Positions 15,508 through 21,494 of a stretch of DNA of 21,634 nucleotides are shown here, in pieces. Under the pieces are notes generated by a model. That model was not told where the DNA came from, ran no database searches, and worked only from the letters and a program-made list of their open reading frames with translations. The stretch comes from a virus. The DNA is taken from the IMG/VR virus record IMGVR_UViG_3300035183_000600, positions 1 through 21,634 of that record; one strand, written 5' to 3'. A program made the translations under genes and the position numbers. Each line of letters begins with the position of its first letter. Within the stretch, counting starts at the first letter, position 1.

Positions 15508-16046
15508 TGCGCACGCTGCTCGCCAAATTCGCTCCAATAGCGCTCGGCATGATCACCGAGCAGATCGAGCAAGGCATTGACATCGAGGGCAAGCGCTATC
15601 GCTATTCGGCGAAGCCGTTCTCCGCGCCGGCAGGGTCGCTGCTCAAATTCGCACGACTTGCACTCGCACGCAATCGCGAGTTACATTACTTTCGCGCAGC
15701 AAGCGGTGGACTGTGGGTCGTCGTCACTGGCGGATATGCGTCGTATCGCAGAGCTGCACGGCGGCTCGATACGGGGGACTATCTCACGTTCAGCGGCAAG
15801 CTAATGAGCTCGATGGTCTATCAGTACGACGATCAGCGCATCACGATCAAGTTTGCAACGCCCAAACAAGCAGCGATCGCCTACTACCTCAACATCAGCG
15901 GCGCCGGCAAGGGACGGCGCTTGTGGCGATTTCTGGGACTGACCAAGCGCAACCTCGAACGGCTCGCAGATATGATGAGTGCGGAGTTGACGCGAGGAGA
16001 TTTTGCTGGCACGATCGCCGAGCGACTGCGCAAATCTGCGCGTTAG
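15507..16046 (+). CDS. Virion morphogenesis protein, Mu gpG / tail completion S-like
   Basis: 179 aa, last gene of the rightward late operon. IDIEGKRYRYSAKPFS near the N-terminus is the 'D.dGk.y..l....' strand of gpG-like virion morphogenesis proteins. After the 'GKLMSSMVYQYDDQRITIKFATPKQAAIAYYLN' middle, the RRLWRFLGLTKRNLERLADMM motif corresponds to the family's '(R)PfLGls..d...i' ending. Members help join heads and tails. It starts on the portal stop (TGATG). Its TAG and the repressor TAA overlap face to face in TTAG (16043-16046), so the two transcripts converge with no terminator between them. Confidence 0.75.
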   Translation: MRTLLAKFAPIALGMITEQIEQGIDIEGKRYRYSAKPFSAPAGSLLKFARLALARNRELHYFRAASGGLWVVVTGGYASYRRAARRLDTGDYLTFSGKLMSSMVYQYDDQRITIKFATPKQAAIAYYLNISGAGKGRRLWRFLGLTKRNLERLADMMSAELTRGDFAGTIAERLRKSAR

Positions 16047-16642
16047 AGCTGGCGATAGATGCGAGCGATCACGATGCCGATGATCTCGATCTCAGCCGCG
16101 CGAACGAGCATTGACGCGGTTTGCGGGTTGTCGGCGTCGAGCTTGATCGTCTTGCGATCGGCTGCGCGCAATCGGCGGAGCATGATCCATCCATCGTGGC
16201 GGACAACGTAGATCGCGCCGTCGCTGAGCTGCTCGCCAGCGTGGTATCGCCTGACCAAGACGAGATCGCCGCTCTCGATCGTCGGCGCCATCGAATCCCC
16301 CGAAACCCGCATCACAACTGCGTTTCGCGGCGATATGCTATCGAGCAACGCGCGGGGAATAGGCATGAGCGATTCAACGTGATCGTCGCCAGCGATTGAC
16401 TTGCCAGCACCAACCGGCTGCAACAGAAGAGGGACATGCACAACGTCGGTACTCTCCAATTGCAACGCCCGCCTCGCCGCTGCAATCCACGTTGCATCCG
16501 CATACCCGCGCGCACGCCATCGCGAAATCGTCTTGCGAGAGACATGCAACTCTGGCGGAAGTCGCTCGATGAGATCAACATCGGTTGTAACGCCAGCCGC
16601 TCGGAGCAATTCATCGAGCGCTGGCAACGGTCGCTTGCGCAT
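16043..16642 (-). CDS. LexA/CI-type phage repressor with altered S24 catalytic dyad
   Basis: 199 aa. An N-terminal DNA-binding part (about 1-62) has VSRKTISRWRARGY as recognition region. The C-terminal S24 domain has the cleavage-site-like GAGKS (Ala79-Gly80) and the nucleophile Ser117 in RVSGDSMAPTIESGDLVLV. It also has the strand DGWIMLRRLR, where LexA-type proteins have VKRL: the catalytic Lys is Arg156 (CGC, 16177-16175). Autocleavage should therefore be lost or much reduced. It is transcribed away from the transposase gene. Operator-like sites lie over its start codon (16638-16649) and at 16682-16693, suggesting autoregulation. The Mu repressor c belongs to a different family. Confidence 0.9.
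   Translation of the reverse strand: MRKRPLPALDELLRAAGVTTDVDLIERLPPELHVSRKTISRWRARGYADATWIAAARRALQLESTDVVHVPLLLQPVGAGKSIAGDDHVESLMPIPRALLDSISPRNAVVMRVSGDSMAPTIESGDLVLVRRYHAGEQLSDGAIYVVRHDGWIMLRRLRAADRKTIKLDADNPQTASMLVRAAEIEIIGIVIARIYRQL
16450..16461 (+). repeat. Internal copy of the end-site motif in the repressor gene
   Basis: TACTCTCCAATT matches L2 over 12 bases; the thirteenth base differs. It is in left-end orientation and about 290 bp from the early promoter. Confidence 0.42.
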
Positions 16643-16649
16643 ATGTGCA
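16638..16649. promoter_or_regulatory. Operator-like site at the repressor start codon
   Basis: CGCATATGTGCA, inside the near-palindrome TGCGCATATGTGCA (16636-16649), covers the repressor ATG at 16642-16640. It shares GCATATGTGCA with the site at 20825-20836. Confidence 0.55.
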
Positions 16650-16681
16650 TAGCCGAGGATTGCACGCGCAGCAAAGTTACG

Positions 16682-16693
16682 TGCAGATATGCA
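16682..16693. promoter_or_regulatory. Operator in the early control region
   Basis: TGCAGATATGCA, extended by G and C to GTGCA-GATA-TGCAC. It is identical to the core of the third late-region repeat. It lies just downstream of the probable repressor start of transcription and about 48 bp upstream of the early -35 box. Binding by the repressor is inferred. Confidence 0.65.
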
Positions 16694-16708
16694 CGGGTGA
16701 CATCCGCA

Positions 16709-16731
16709 ATTCTACCGACAAAAAATTTTTT
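16709..16731 (-). promoter_or_regulatory. Possible repressor promoter with A6T6 tract
   Basis: Minus strand TAGAAT (16714-16709) matches five of six -10 bases. No good -35 precedes it; instead there is a perfect A6T6 block (16720-16731), which often bends DNA or acts as an upstream element. Start of transcription would be near 16702. Confidence 0.4.
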
Positions 16732-16740
16732 GCGGGACTC

Positions 16741-16787
16741 TTGACACAAAAAGGGACATTGTGTATATTCGCGCCCAGTTGTGTCCC
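16741..16787 (+). promoter_or_regulatory. Early promoter with TTGTGT/ACACAA sites
   Basis: TTGACA (16741-16746), exactly 17 bases, then TATATT (16764-16769): a near-consensus sigma-70 promoter reading into the transposase. Over it lie ACACAA (16744-16749) and TTGTGT at 16759-16764 and 16779-16784 (20 bp apart), plus GGGACA (16753-16758) paired with TGTCCC (16782-16787). These look like a second operator type, distinct from the YGCATATSTGCR sites. Confidence 0.8.
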
Positions 16788-16802
16788 ATAAAGTCCTCGG
16801 CA

Positions 16803-18431
16803 ATGGACATGCGCGTACATACACTCCAGCTATCCGACCCCAAAGGGGAGGAACGCCCACTGCTGCAACAAATGCAGAGAGCCGAGGCTCTGCAACCATC
16901 GGTCCCGCGCCCAACCGCACTTGCATTACATACCTCCGGGAACATACACAACCCCAATGCACGCTCGTCACGTAGTGACCGCGGGAGGGCGCGGGGTGCC
17001 GATGCCGCAATCATCGAGCGGGTCGTTCCGCTCGTGCTCGCAGAATTTCTCGCGGACCCTGCAGCATGCAATCCGCGCACAATGAAGCCGCGCGGTCTGA
17101 GATCGGCGATCCTGCGCGTAGCACAATCGCTGGCACAGAGCGGCATCGTATTCGACGTCGATCGTGTCTATCGCTACATCATCGGTCATGGTCGCCGATC
17201 GATCTTTTACATGCAGGATTGGCAGTCGCAATGGCGGCTGCGCTGGCGCAAGCACGATGCCGCGATCGATACAGCACACGTCGCCTATTCATTCTGGGAG
17301 ATCGCCGAAGCGGACTTCGGCGCTGGTCATGGCAGTGGCGGTTATCGGTGGATTTTCCTCGACGACCGTGTTAGCAAAATCTATCTCGATAACAACAATG
17401 ATCTCGCCAAGCAAACGATGATCATTGGTTGGGACGTGCTAACAGGGGAGCTGCTCCACATGCACATTTGCGACTCGCTCCGAACGGAGGATTACATCAT
17501 CGCGATCATGGATATCGTTTTGCGATACGGTCTCGATCGCACGACGTGGTTCCTCGAGAACGCCTCCGTTGCAGCAGCGGAGCGGCTTTCGCGGCTGATC
17601 GAGCATCTTTACACGGAGGAGGAGCGAGACTACTTCAATCGCTACGAGCATCGAGCATTGTTCGGTGGGCAGGGTTGCATCGTGCGCAATGTGCCCGCGA
17701 TACCGATCGGCATCGGCAAGGCGATCGGCGAGCGATTCAACGCGCAGCTCAAGTGGCTCGATGCGTTGATCGCTCCGCAAGCATACATGGGTAGCAACCG
17801 CGACGAAGCAGTGCAACTGCGCCGATCGCACGAGCCGGTGATCAGCGATGCACTTACAATCGCAGCGAGCGCGTACATCGAGCAGCTCTGGTCGGCATGG
17901 CAGTCACAGCTCGATACAATCGTGCCTTCGATGCGACGGTGGGGAGAGCTCAAGAGGATCGAGCCTACACGACGCAACATCATCGAGTATTACCGACCGC
18001 AACAGACACAGCGACCGCTCGACGAGCGAATTGCAATGCTGCTCTACTACTCGCTGCCCAAGCCGCCGAAACGCTGCTCGCTCACCTCTCGCGGCTGTCT
18101 GCGCCTATTCCGCAAGAATAGGCACATCAATCTCATCGCTCCTGCTTTATACGCCGATCATTTGACACGTCCGCGTTGTCTATCCGCAATCGAGCTGCCC
18201 TGGCAGCCGGAGACGTATGCGATCTACTACCACGAGGGCGATCGTGTCGAACTGCTCTGCATTGCGCGCGACGCCACTGCTCGCAGCGTTGCGGCTGCGG
18301 TCGATCTCCGCACTGCTGTGCGCGCACTCCGCGAGCAAGATCAGCGATCGCTCCAACGCAACGATGACGAAATCGAAACGGACGTCATCATCCCGATCGA
18401 TGACGTCGAACGTATCATCAACCAATTATAG
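16803..18431 (+). CDS. Mu-type DDE transposase with a D-E-E triad
   Basis: 542 aa from the ATG at 16803. A GTG at 16761 is rejected because it lies upstream of the predicted start of transcription, within the promoter. The N-terminal 110 residues are basic and probably bind end sites. The catalytic core has FLDD (D187/D188), then FLENAS with E252 where Mu has LDN, then KAIGERF with E310. Spacings of about 65 and 58 match MuA (D269, D336, E392). The stretch after the last Glu, LDALIAPQAYMGSNRDEA, matches the MuA family region after its catalytic Glu. A beta-barrel-like region follows (AIYYHEGDRVELLCIARD). It lacks an obvious MuB partner. AGGAGG for the next gene overlaps its stop. Confidence 0.92.
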   Translation: MDMRVHTLQLSDPKGEERPLLQQMQRAEALQPSVPRPTALALHTSGNIHNPNARSSRSDRGRARGADAAIIERVVPLVLAEFLADPAACNPRTMKPRGLRSAILRVAQSLAQSGIVFDVDRVYRYIIGHGRRSIFYMQDWQSQWRLRWRKHDAAIDTAHVAYSFWEIAEADFGAGHGSGGYRWIFLDDRVSKIYLDNNNDLAKQTMIIGWDVLTGELLHMHICDSLRTEDYIIAIMDIVLRYGLDRTTWFLENASVAAAERLSRLIEHLYTEEERDYFNRYEHRALFGGQGCIVRNVPAIPIGIGKAIGERFNAQLKWLDALIAPQAYMGSNRDEAVQLRRSHEPVISDALTIAASAYIEQLWSAWQSQLDTIVPSMRRWGELKRIEPTRRNIIEYYRPQQTQRPLDERIAMLLYYSLPKPPKRCSLTSRGCLRLFRKNRHINLIAPALYADHLTRPRCLSAIELPWQPETYAIYYHEGDRVELLCIARDATARSVAAAVDLRTAVRALREQDQRSLQRNDDEIETDVIIPIDDVERIINQL

Positions 18432-18439
18432 GAGGACCT

Positions 18440-18802
18440 ATGCGAACCGCACCACAGCAGCAGTCGCAGGAGCTGATCGTCAAGCTCCCGACGAACGATA
18501 TCGAGCGCCAGCTCGACGCCAAAACGGCGAAGTACTACCGAGACCTGGCGCAGAAGATCAGCATCGCCGCAAGCACACTTGCGAGTGTGCAGGCTGACAT
18601 CCGCAAGCTCCAAAGAGAGCTCGCGACGCTGAAACCCGCACAGCAGCTTGCTTCCAGGCGAGCACAGGAAAAGCAACTCAAGAAGGCACTCGCCGAGCTC
18701 TCGATGAAGCTCGCGGGCATTATCGAGGCGACCACCGGTGAGACGCCATCGCGCCTGCTCGATGCCGCGACCGGTCGCAACAACGGGAGGATCGAGCGAT
18801 GA
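18440..18802 (+). CDS. Unknown early coiled-coil protein
   Basis: 120 aa, directly after the transposase, with AGGAGG 5 bases before its ATG. Residues about 30-95 form an uninterrupted charged helix (KYYRDLAQKISIAASTLASV, RKLQRELATL, RRAQEKQLKKALAELSMKL). There is no Walker motif, so it is not a MuB ATPase. Position in the slot where Mu has B suggests a small transposase partner or DNA-binding accessory, but this is only context. It overlaps the next gene by ATGA. Confidence 0.72.
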   Translation: MRTAPQQQSQELIVKLPTNDIERQLDAKTAKYYRDLAQKISIAASTLASVQADIRKLQRELATLKPAQQLASRRAQEKQLKKALAELSMKLAGIIEATTGETPSRLLDAATGRNNGRIER

Positions 18803-19341
18803 AGGAACGCGAAGACTCGCTCCGACGCGATCTCAACCGAAAAATATGGTTGGAGCTGAGGAAGTACGTTGACTGGGGCGACATCGAAGAAAATATCCGC
18901 GTGGCTCGCGCTGCCGCATGCAAAGCAGTAACGGAAGTCACTCGCCGGCACAAAGCGACGAGCGACTACAAGCAGCTCACGCTTGCAGAGCTGCGGGCAG
19001 TGCTGCACTACATCCGCACCGGTCAGCTGCCGAGCAAGATTGCAAGCGCGCGGCAGCTTGGCATGCTCAAGGCGCTCGAGATCCGCTGCGCCACATGGTA
19101 CGAAACCGACGGTCAATCAACCGACATCCGTCCGCGATCGCAGCAGGAGATCTACAACCTCTTCGACCGCTACATCAATCCGCTTGTGATGAAGTGGCTC
19201 GAGGAAGGTGGCTTCCGACCACGTCGCTACGTTGATTACTCCTCGCTTCGCAGCGATGAGTGCAGCTATCTCATTCAAAGATTTCGTGCAATGTTGAACA
19301 ATCTGATCATCCGCCATGAAGGTGAACACCAGCTCAATTGA
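18799..19341 (+). CDS. Unknown early protein, possibly gp16/DUF1018-like
   Basis: 180 aa, helical. SD GGAGG lies 8 bases before the ATG, which overlaps the previous stop. The middle (LTLAELRAVLHYIRTGQLPSK) and the later part (QLGMLKALEIRCATWY, LFDRYINPLVMKWLEEGGF, LIQRFRAMLNNLI) recall the layout of Mu gp16-type early proteins, with 'eL..vL', 'Q...i..L.', and a W-containing helix before the C-terminus. The match is weak and I would not transfer a function. Co-transcription with transposase and Gam suggests a role in replication or control. Confidence 0.6.
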   Translation: MKEREDSLRRDLNRKIWLELRKYVDWGDIEENIRVARAAACKAVTEVTRRHKATSDYKQLTLAELRAVLHYIRTGQLPSKIASARQLGMLKALEIRCATWYETDGQSTDIRPRSQQEIYNLFDRYINPLVMKWLEEGGFRPRRYVDYSSLRSDECSYLIQRFRAMLNNLIIRHEGEHQLN

Positions 19342-19543
19342 TGACGTGCGCAAGATTGCACTTATACGCGGCATGCTCGCTCTCCGCGAAGACGCACAAC
19401 GCGACCGCGATCTCTTGGCAGAGAGCATTCGCCAGCAACGGCTGCAACGCAAGCGCGCTCTGCTGGCAACCGCATTACTGCTTGCTTTGACGGCAGTAGC
19501 ATGTTTCATTTTCCTCTGGAGCCGCAATGCGCAAATCAACTAA
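19316..19543 (+). CDS. Small single-helix membrane protein
   Basis: 75 aa. A charged, Arg-rich cytoplasmic-like part (RGMLALREDAQRDRDLLAESI, QRLQRKR) is followed by one transmembrane helix near the C-terminus (ALLATALLLALTAVACFIFLW) and a six-residue end, so it is probably tail-anchored. It overlaps the preceding gene by 26 bp and the gam gene by 17 bp. Small membrane proteins in prophage early operons sometimes act in superinfection exclusion; here function is unknown. Start chosen as the only ATG compatible with length; no strong SD. Confidence 0.6.
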   Translation: MKVNTSSIDDVRKIALIRGMLALREDAQRDRDLLAESIRQQRLQRKRALLATALLLALTAVACFIFLWSRNAQIN

Positions 19544-20024
19544 GGTGACTGCGCTCGATCCTGCTGAGCACCTATATGAATACGCGCAACTCGATGCTGA
19601 AAAACGTAAGATCGAGGCAAAGATGGATGCAGAGATCGCGCAAATTCGTGAGAAGTACGCGGACCGACTACTCAAGCTCGATCGCCGTCTCGAAGAACTT
19701 TTCGACGGGATGCTGATCTGGGCGGAGGCAAATCAGCATCTTTTCGAGGGCAAGCGATCGCTCGACTATCCGCATGGGGTGGTTGGTTACCGGCTCGGTA
19801 ATCCCGCTGTGCGCTTACAACGCGGCATGACGACCGACAAGGTGATCGCACTCGCACGCGAGATCGCACCGGACCTTGTAGCGATCAAAGAGTCGCTCAA
19901 CAAGGACCTCATCATCGATCGCCGCGACGATCTTGCACGCGAGGGCATCCTCGATCGGCTCAAAATTCAGATCGTGCAAGAGGACCGCTTCTATGTTCAA
20001 CCCAAGACGGAGGAAACCACATGA
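19527..20024 (+). CDS. gam: Gam-like DNA-end-binding host nuclease inhibitor
   Basis: 165 aa. Mu Gam, a Ku-like dimer, coats DNA ends and blocks exonucleases. Family features: N-terminal helix pair with KKR-type charges (LDAEKRKIEAKMDAEIAQIREKY), the strand pair RSLDYPHGVVGYRLGNPAVRL, and a helical C-terminal part (ALAREIAPDLVAIKESLNKDLI) ending in the strand QEDRFYVQP. The 'RSL....G..G.R.G.P' motif is diagnostic. Length is close to Mu Gam (174 aa). SD TGGAG precedes the ATG. It overlaps the zinc-ribbon gene by ATGA. Confidence 0.93.
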   Translation: MRKSTKVTALDPAEHLYEYAQLDAEKRKIEAKMDAEIAQIREKYADRLLKLDRRLEELFDGMLIWAEANQHLFEGKRSLDYPHGVVGYRLGNPAVRLQRGMTTDKVIALAREIAPDLVAIKESLNKDLIIDRRDDLAREGILDRLKIQIVQEDRFYVQPKTEETT

Positions 20025-20305
20025 AGTGTCCCTTCTGCGGAACAGTCAATACGCTGCGCATCTTTCGCACCTACCGCAACCGCAAGTACTACAAAGGCTG
20101 GTTGCGCGCAGATTGCGACACGCGATTGACGCAATGCAGCTCTTGCAAGAGGATTGTGATCACCGTTACCACAGTGGATGATGGAGCAACTCGTCAATTT
20201 CTTGCGAGCGGCGGAGGAGCTGATGTTGCAGCTCTTGCGTCAGCGAGCGAGCAGTCAGGAGATCGAGCGCCAACTCCGCCGTTTGGCGAGGAGGATGGGG
20301 ATTGA
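20021..20305 (+). CDS. Small zinc-ribbon protein
   Basis: 94 aa. A CPFC (residues 3-6) and a CSSC (39-42) form a four-cysteine zinc-ribbon around a basic middle (RTYRNRKYYKGW). The pattern occurs in small phage DNA- or RNA-binding regulators (Com-like). In Mu, Com is a zinc-binding translational activator of mom; no mom gene is visible here. SD GGAGG precedes the ATG. The C-terminal 40 residues are low in structure and are encoded by a 128-bp overlap with the next gene in another frame, so the true C-terminus may simply be unconstrained. Confidence 0.75.
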   Translation: MKCPFCGTVNTLRIFRTYRNRKYYKGWLRADCDTRLTQCSSCKRIVITVTTVDDGATRQFLASGGGADVAALASASEQSGDRAPTPPFGEEDGD

Positions 20306-20804
20306 TCCGCGCACGCTTGCGGGCGCAACTCTGCAAGAGGCGATAGCGCGTGCGCGTGTGCGGATGATGACGATCCCTTCGCAGCTTTACACGGCAGCCG
20401 TCCGCGAGATCACGCGGACGGCTGCGGCTATTGATCGTGGCGTCATCGAGATGGTCACACGTGCATTACGCAGAGGTACCAGCGAGCAGCGTTTGCGCGA
20501 GCGATTGCGTCGAGAGTTCGATGTGCAGCGGCAGCACGTTTACACGATCGGCAACACGATCGAGGCAAGCGTCGGCAGGGCTGCACTGATTGAGCAGTCG
20601 CATCGAGATCGTGTACAGCGCTTTCGCTATGTCGGTCCTCGCGCGCGCGCGCGTGCATTTTGTTCGCAACTTCTCGACCAAGCGGCTGCGGGCAAGACGT
20701 GGACGATCGAGGAGATTGAGCGTCTCGACAATGGGCAGGGATTGCCGGTGTTGTACTTTTGTGGCGGTTACAATTGTCGTCACAGATGGATGCCAGTGCA
20801 ATGA
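20178..20804 (+). CDS. gpF/SPP1 gp7-like minor head protein
   Basis: 208 aa. After N-terminal helices, the C-terminal 70 residues carry the head-morphogenesis signature: HRDRVQRFRYVGPRARARAF, FCSQLLDQAAAGKTWTIEEI and LDNGQGLPVLYFCGGYNCRHRW. In Mu-like phages this domain protein (gpF) is encoded beside the portal; here it is in the early operon near the right end, about 4.7 kb from the portal gene. An ATG at 20223 with GGAGGAG just before it is an alternative start that would shorten the overlap with the zinc-ribbon gene. Full gpF is longer, so this is a compact version. Confidence 0.85.
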   Translation: MMEQLVNFLRAAEELMLQLLRQRASSQEIERQLRRLARRMGIDPRTLAGATLQEAIARARVRMMTIPSQLYTAAVREITRTAAAIDRGVIEMVTRALRRGTSEQRLRERLRREFDVQRQHVYTIGNTIEASVGRAALIEQSHRDRVQRFRYVGPRARARAFCSQLLDQAAAGKTWTIEEIERLDNGQGLPVLYFCGGYNCRHRWMPVQ

Positions 20805-21307
20805 GAGCGATCATGATCATCTGCTGCATATGTGCAGCATTGCATGCGCGCGAGCGTGCATGCGATTTTCATCCGGACTCAATCGGCTATCTTATCGATG
20901 GATGTTTAGGCAAGCGACTCATCGAGCGAATGCTGCGCGACAGCGTATATCGCGCAGCATTGCAAGAGCGGTACGGTTGCACGATTGATGTTTTCAGTGA
21001 TACGACCAATCCGATTCTTTCGCCGTCGGTGAGGATTACATATTTCACACAACAGTGGACGTTCACGCGGAAGAGCGATTCGGATTGGGCAATCGGTTAC
21101 GAGAGCAGATTCGATAGTAACAAGGCGGCGCAGTTTGTGTTTGATCAGTTGCTTCCACGTGCACGTAAGCGTGGGCGATTTGTCGCGGTCAAGGATTCTG
21201 TTTACATCTTTTCTCAAGCCGATGGGACATACATATTTTTTGGTGCTCGCCGCAACATAATGCTGGTCGCACATGTGTCGGGTGCAGTCTATTCGCGTTT
21301 GCGGTAA
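20801..21307 (+). CDS. Exported protein of unknown function (possible conversion gene)
   Basis: 168 aa from the ATG at 20801, which overlaps the minor-head stop as ATGA; an upstream start (20759) would lie inside that gene. A short signal peptide is visible (MRAIMIICCICAALHA), with cleavage probable after about residue 16. The mature part has several Cys near the start (ACDFHPDSIGYLIDGC, YGCTIDVF), then mixed alpha/beta sequence (FTQQWTFTRK, RFVAVKDSVYIFSQADGTYIFFG). I recognise no family. It is the last gene before the right end, where transposable phages often carry cargo. An operator-like site lies inside its signal-peptide codons. Confidence 0.75.
   Translation: MRAIMIICCICAALHARERACDFHPDSIGYLIDGCLGKRLIERMLRDSVYRAALQERYGCTIDVFSDTTNPILSPSVRITYFTQQWTFTRKSDSDWAIGYESRFDSNKAAQFVFDQLLPRARKRGRFVAVKDSVYIFSQADGTYIFFGARRNIMLVAHVSGAVYSRLR
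20825..20836. promoter_or_regulatory. Operator-like palindrome at the start of the exported-protein gene
   Basis: TGCATATGTGCA, in the 18-base near-palindrome TGCTGCATATGTGCAGCA (20822-20839). It fits the phage operator consensus and lies 24 bp inside the gene, so the gene may be regulated separately from the early operon. Confidence 0.5.
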
Positions 21308-21325
21308 TATCTGTCAATATGTCAC

Positions 21326-21346
21326 AGCCGTTCATTTTCTATTCAT
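21326..21346 (+). repeat. Direct repeat shared by both ends (right copy)
   Basis: AGCCGTTCAT...ATTCAT, 18 of 21 bases identical to 184-204 in the same orientation. It lies just inside the innermost right-end site. Confidence 0.55.
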
Positions 21347-21350
21347 CAAA

Positions 21351-21363
21351 TAATTGGAGAGTG
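21351..21363 (-). repeat. Right-end transposase-type site R3
   Basis: Reverse complement CACTCTCCAATTA, identical to the L2 motif over the last 12 bases. It is the innermost of three right-end sites. Confidence 0.78.
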
Positions 21364-21436
21364 AATAACAGCAATAACAGATCGAACCTGCGAATTCAGC
21401 GAGTTTTCGCAATTGCCGTTATTTGATTTTCAGCCT

Positions 21437-21449
21437 TAATTGGAGAGTA
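21437..21449 (-). repeat. Right-end transposase-type site R2
   Basis: Reverse complement TACTCTCCAATTA, identical to L2 over 13 bases. It is 86 bp from R3 and 58 bp from R1, spacing quite unlike the left end (24 bp between L1 and L2). Confidence 0.8.
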
Positions 21450-21494
21450 GCGTTTTCGTAAGTCCCTTATTTTGCGTGTCCTCTTGGATTTGGT

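Noticed and set aside
16761-16802. GTG start for the transposase at 16761
   Set aside because: It lies between the -35 and -10 boxes of a near-consensus promoter whose transcript would begin near 16776, so the codon would not be in the mRNA.
20641-20656. CG-alternating run (CGCGCGCGCGCG) in the minor head gene as a structural or Z-DNA signal
   Set aside because: It encodes the RARAR stretch in an expected place of the protein, and alternating Arg/Ala codons explain it.
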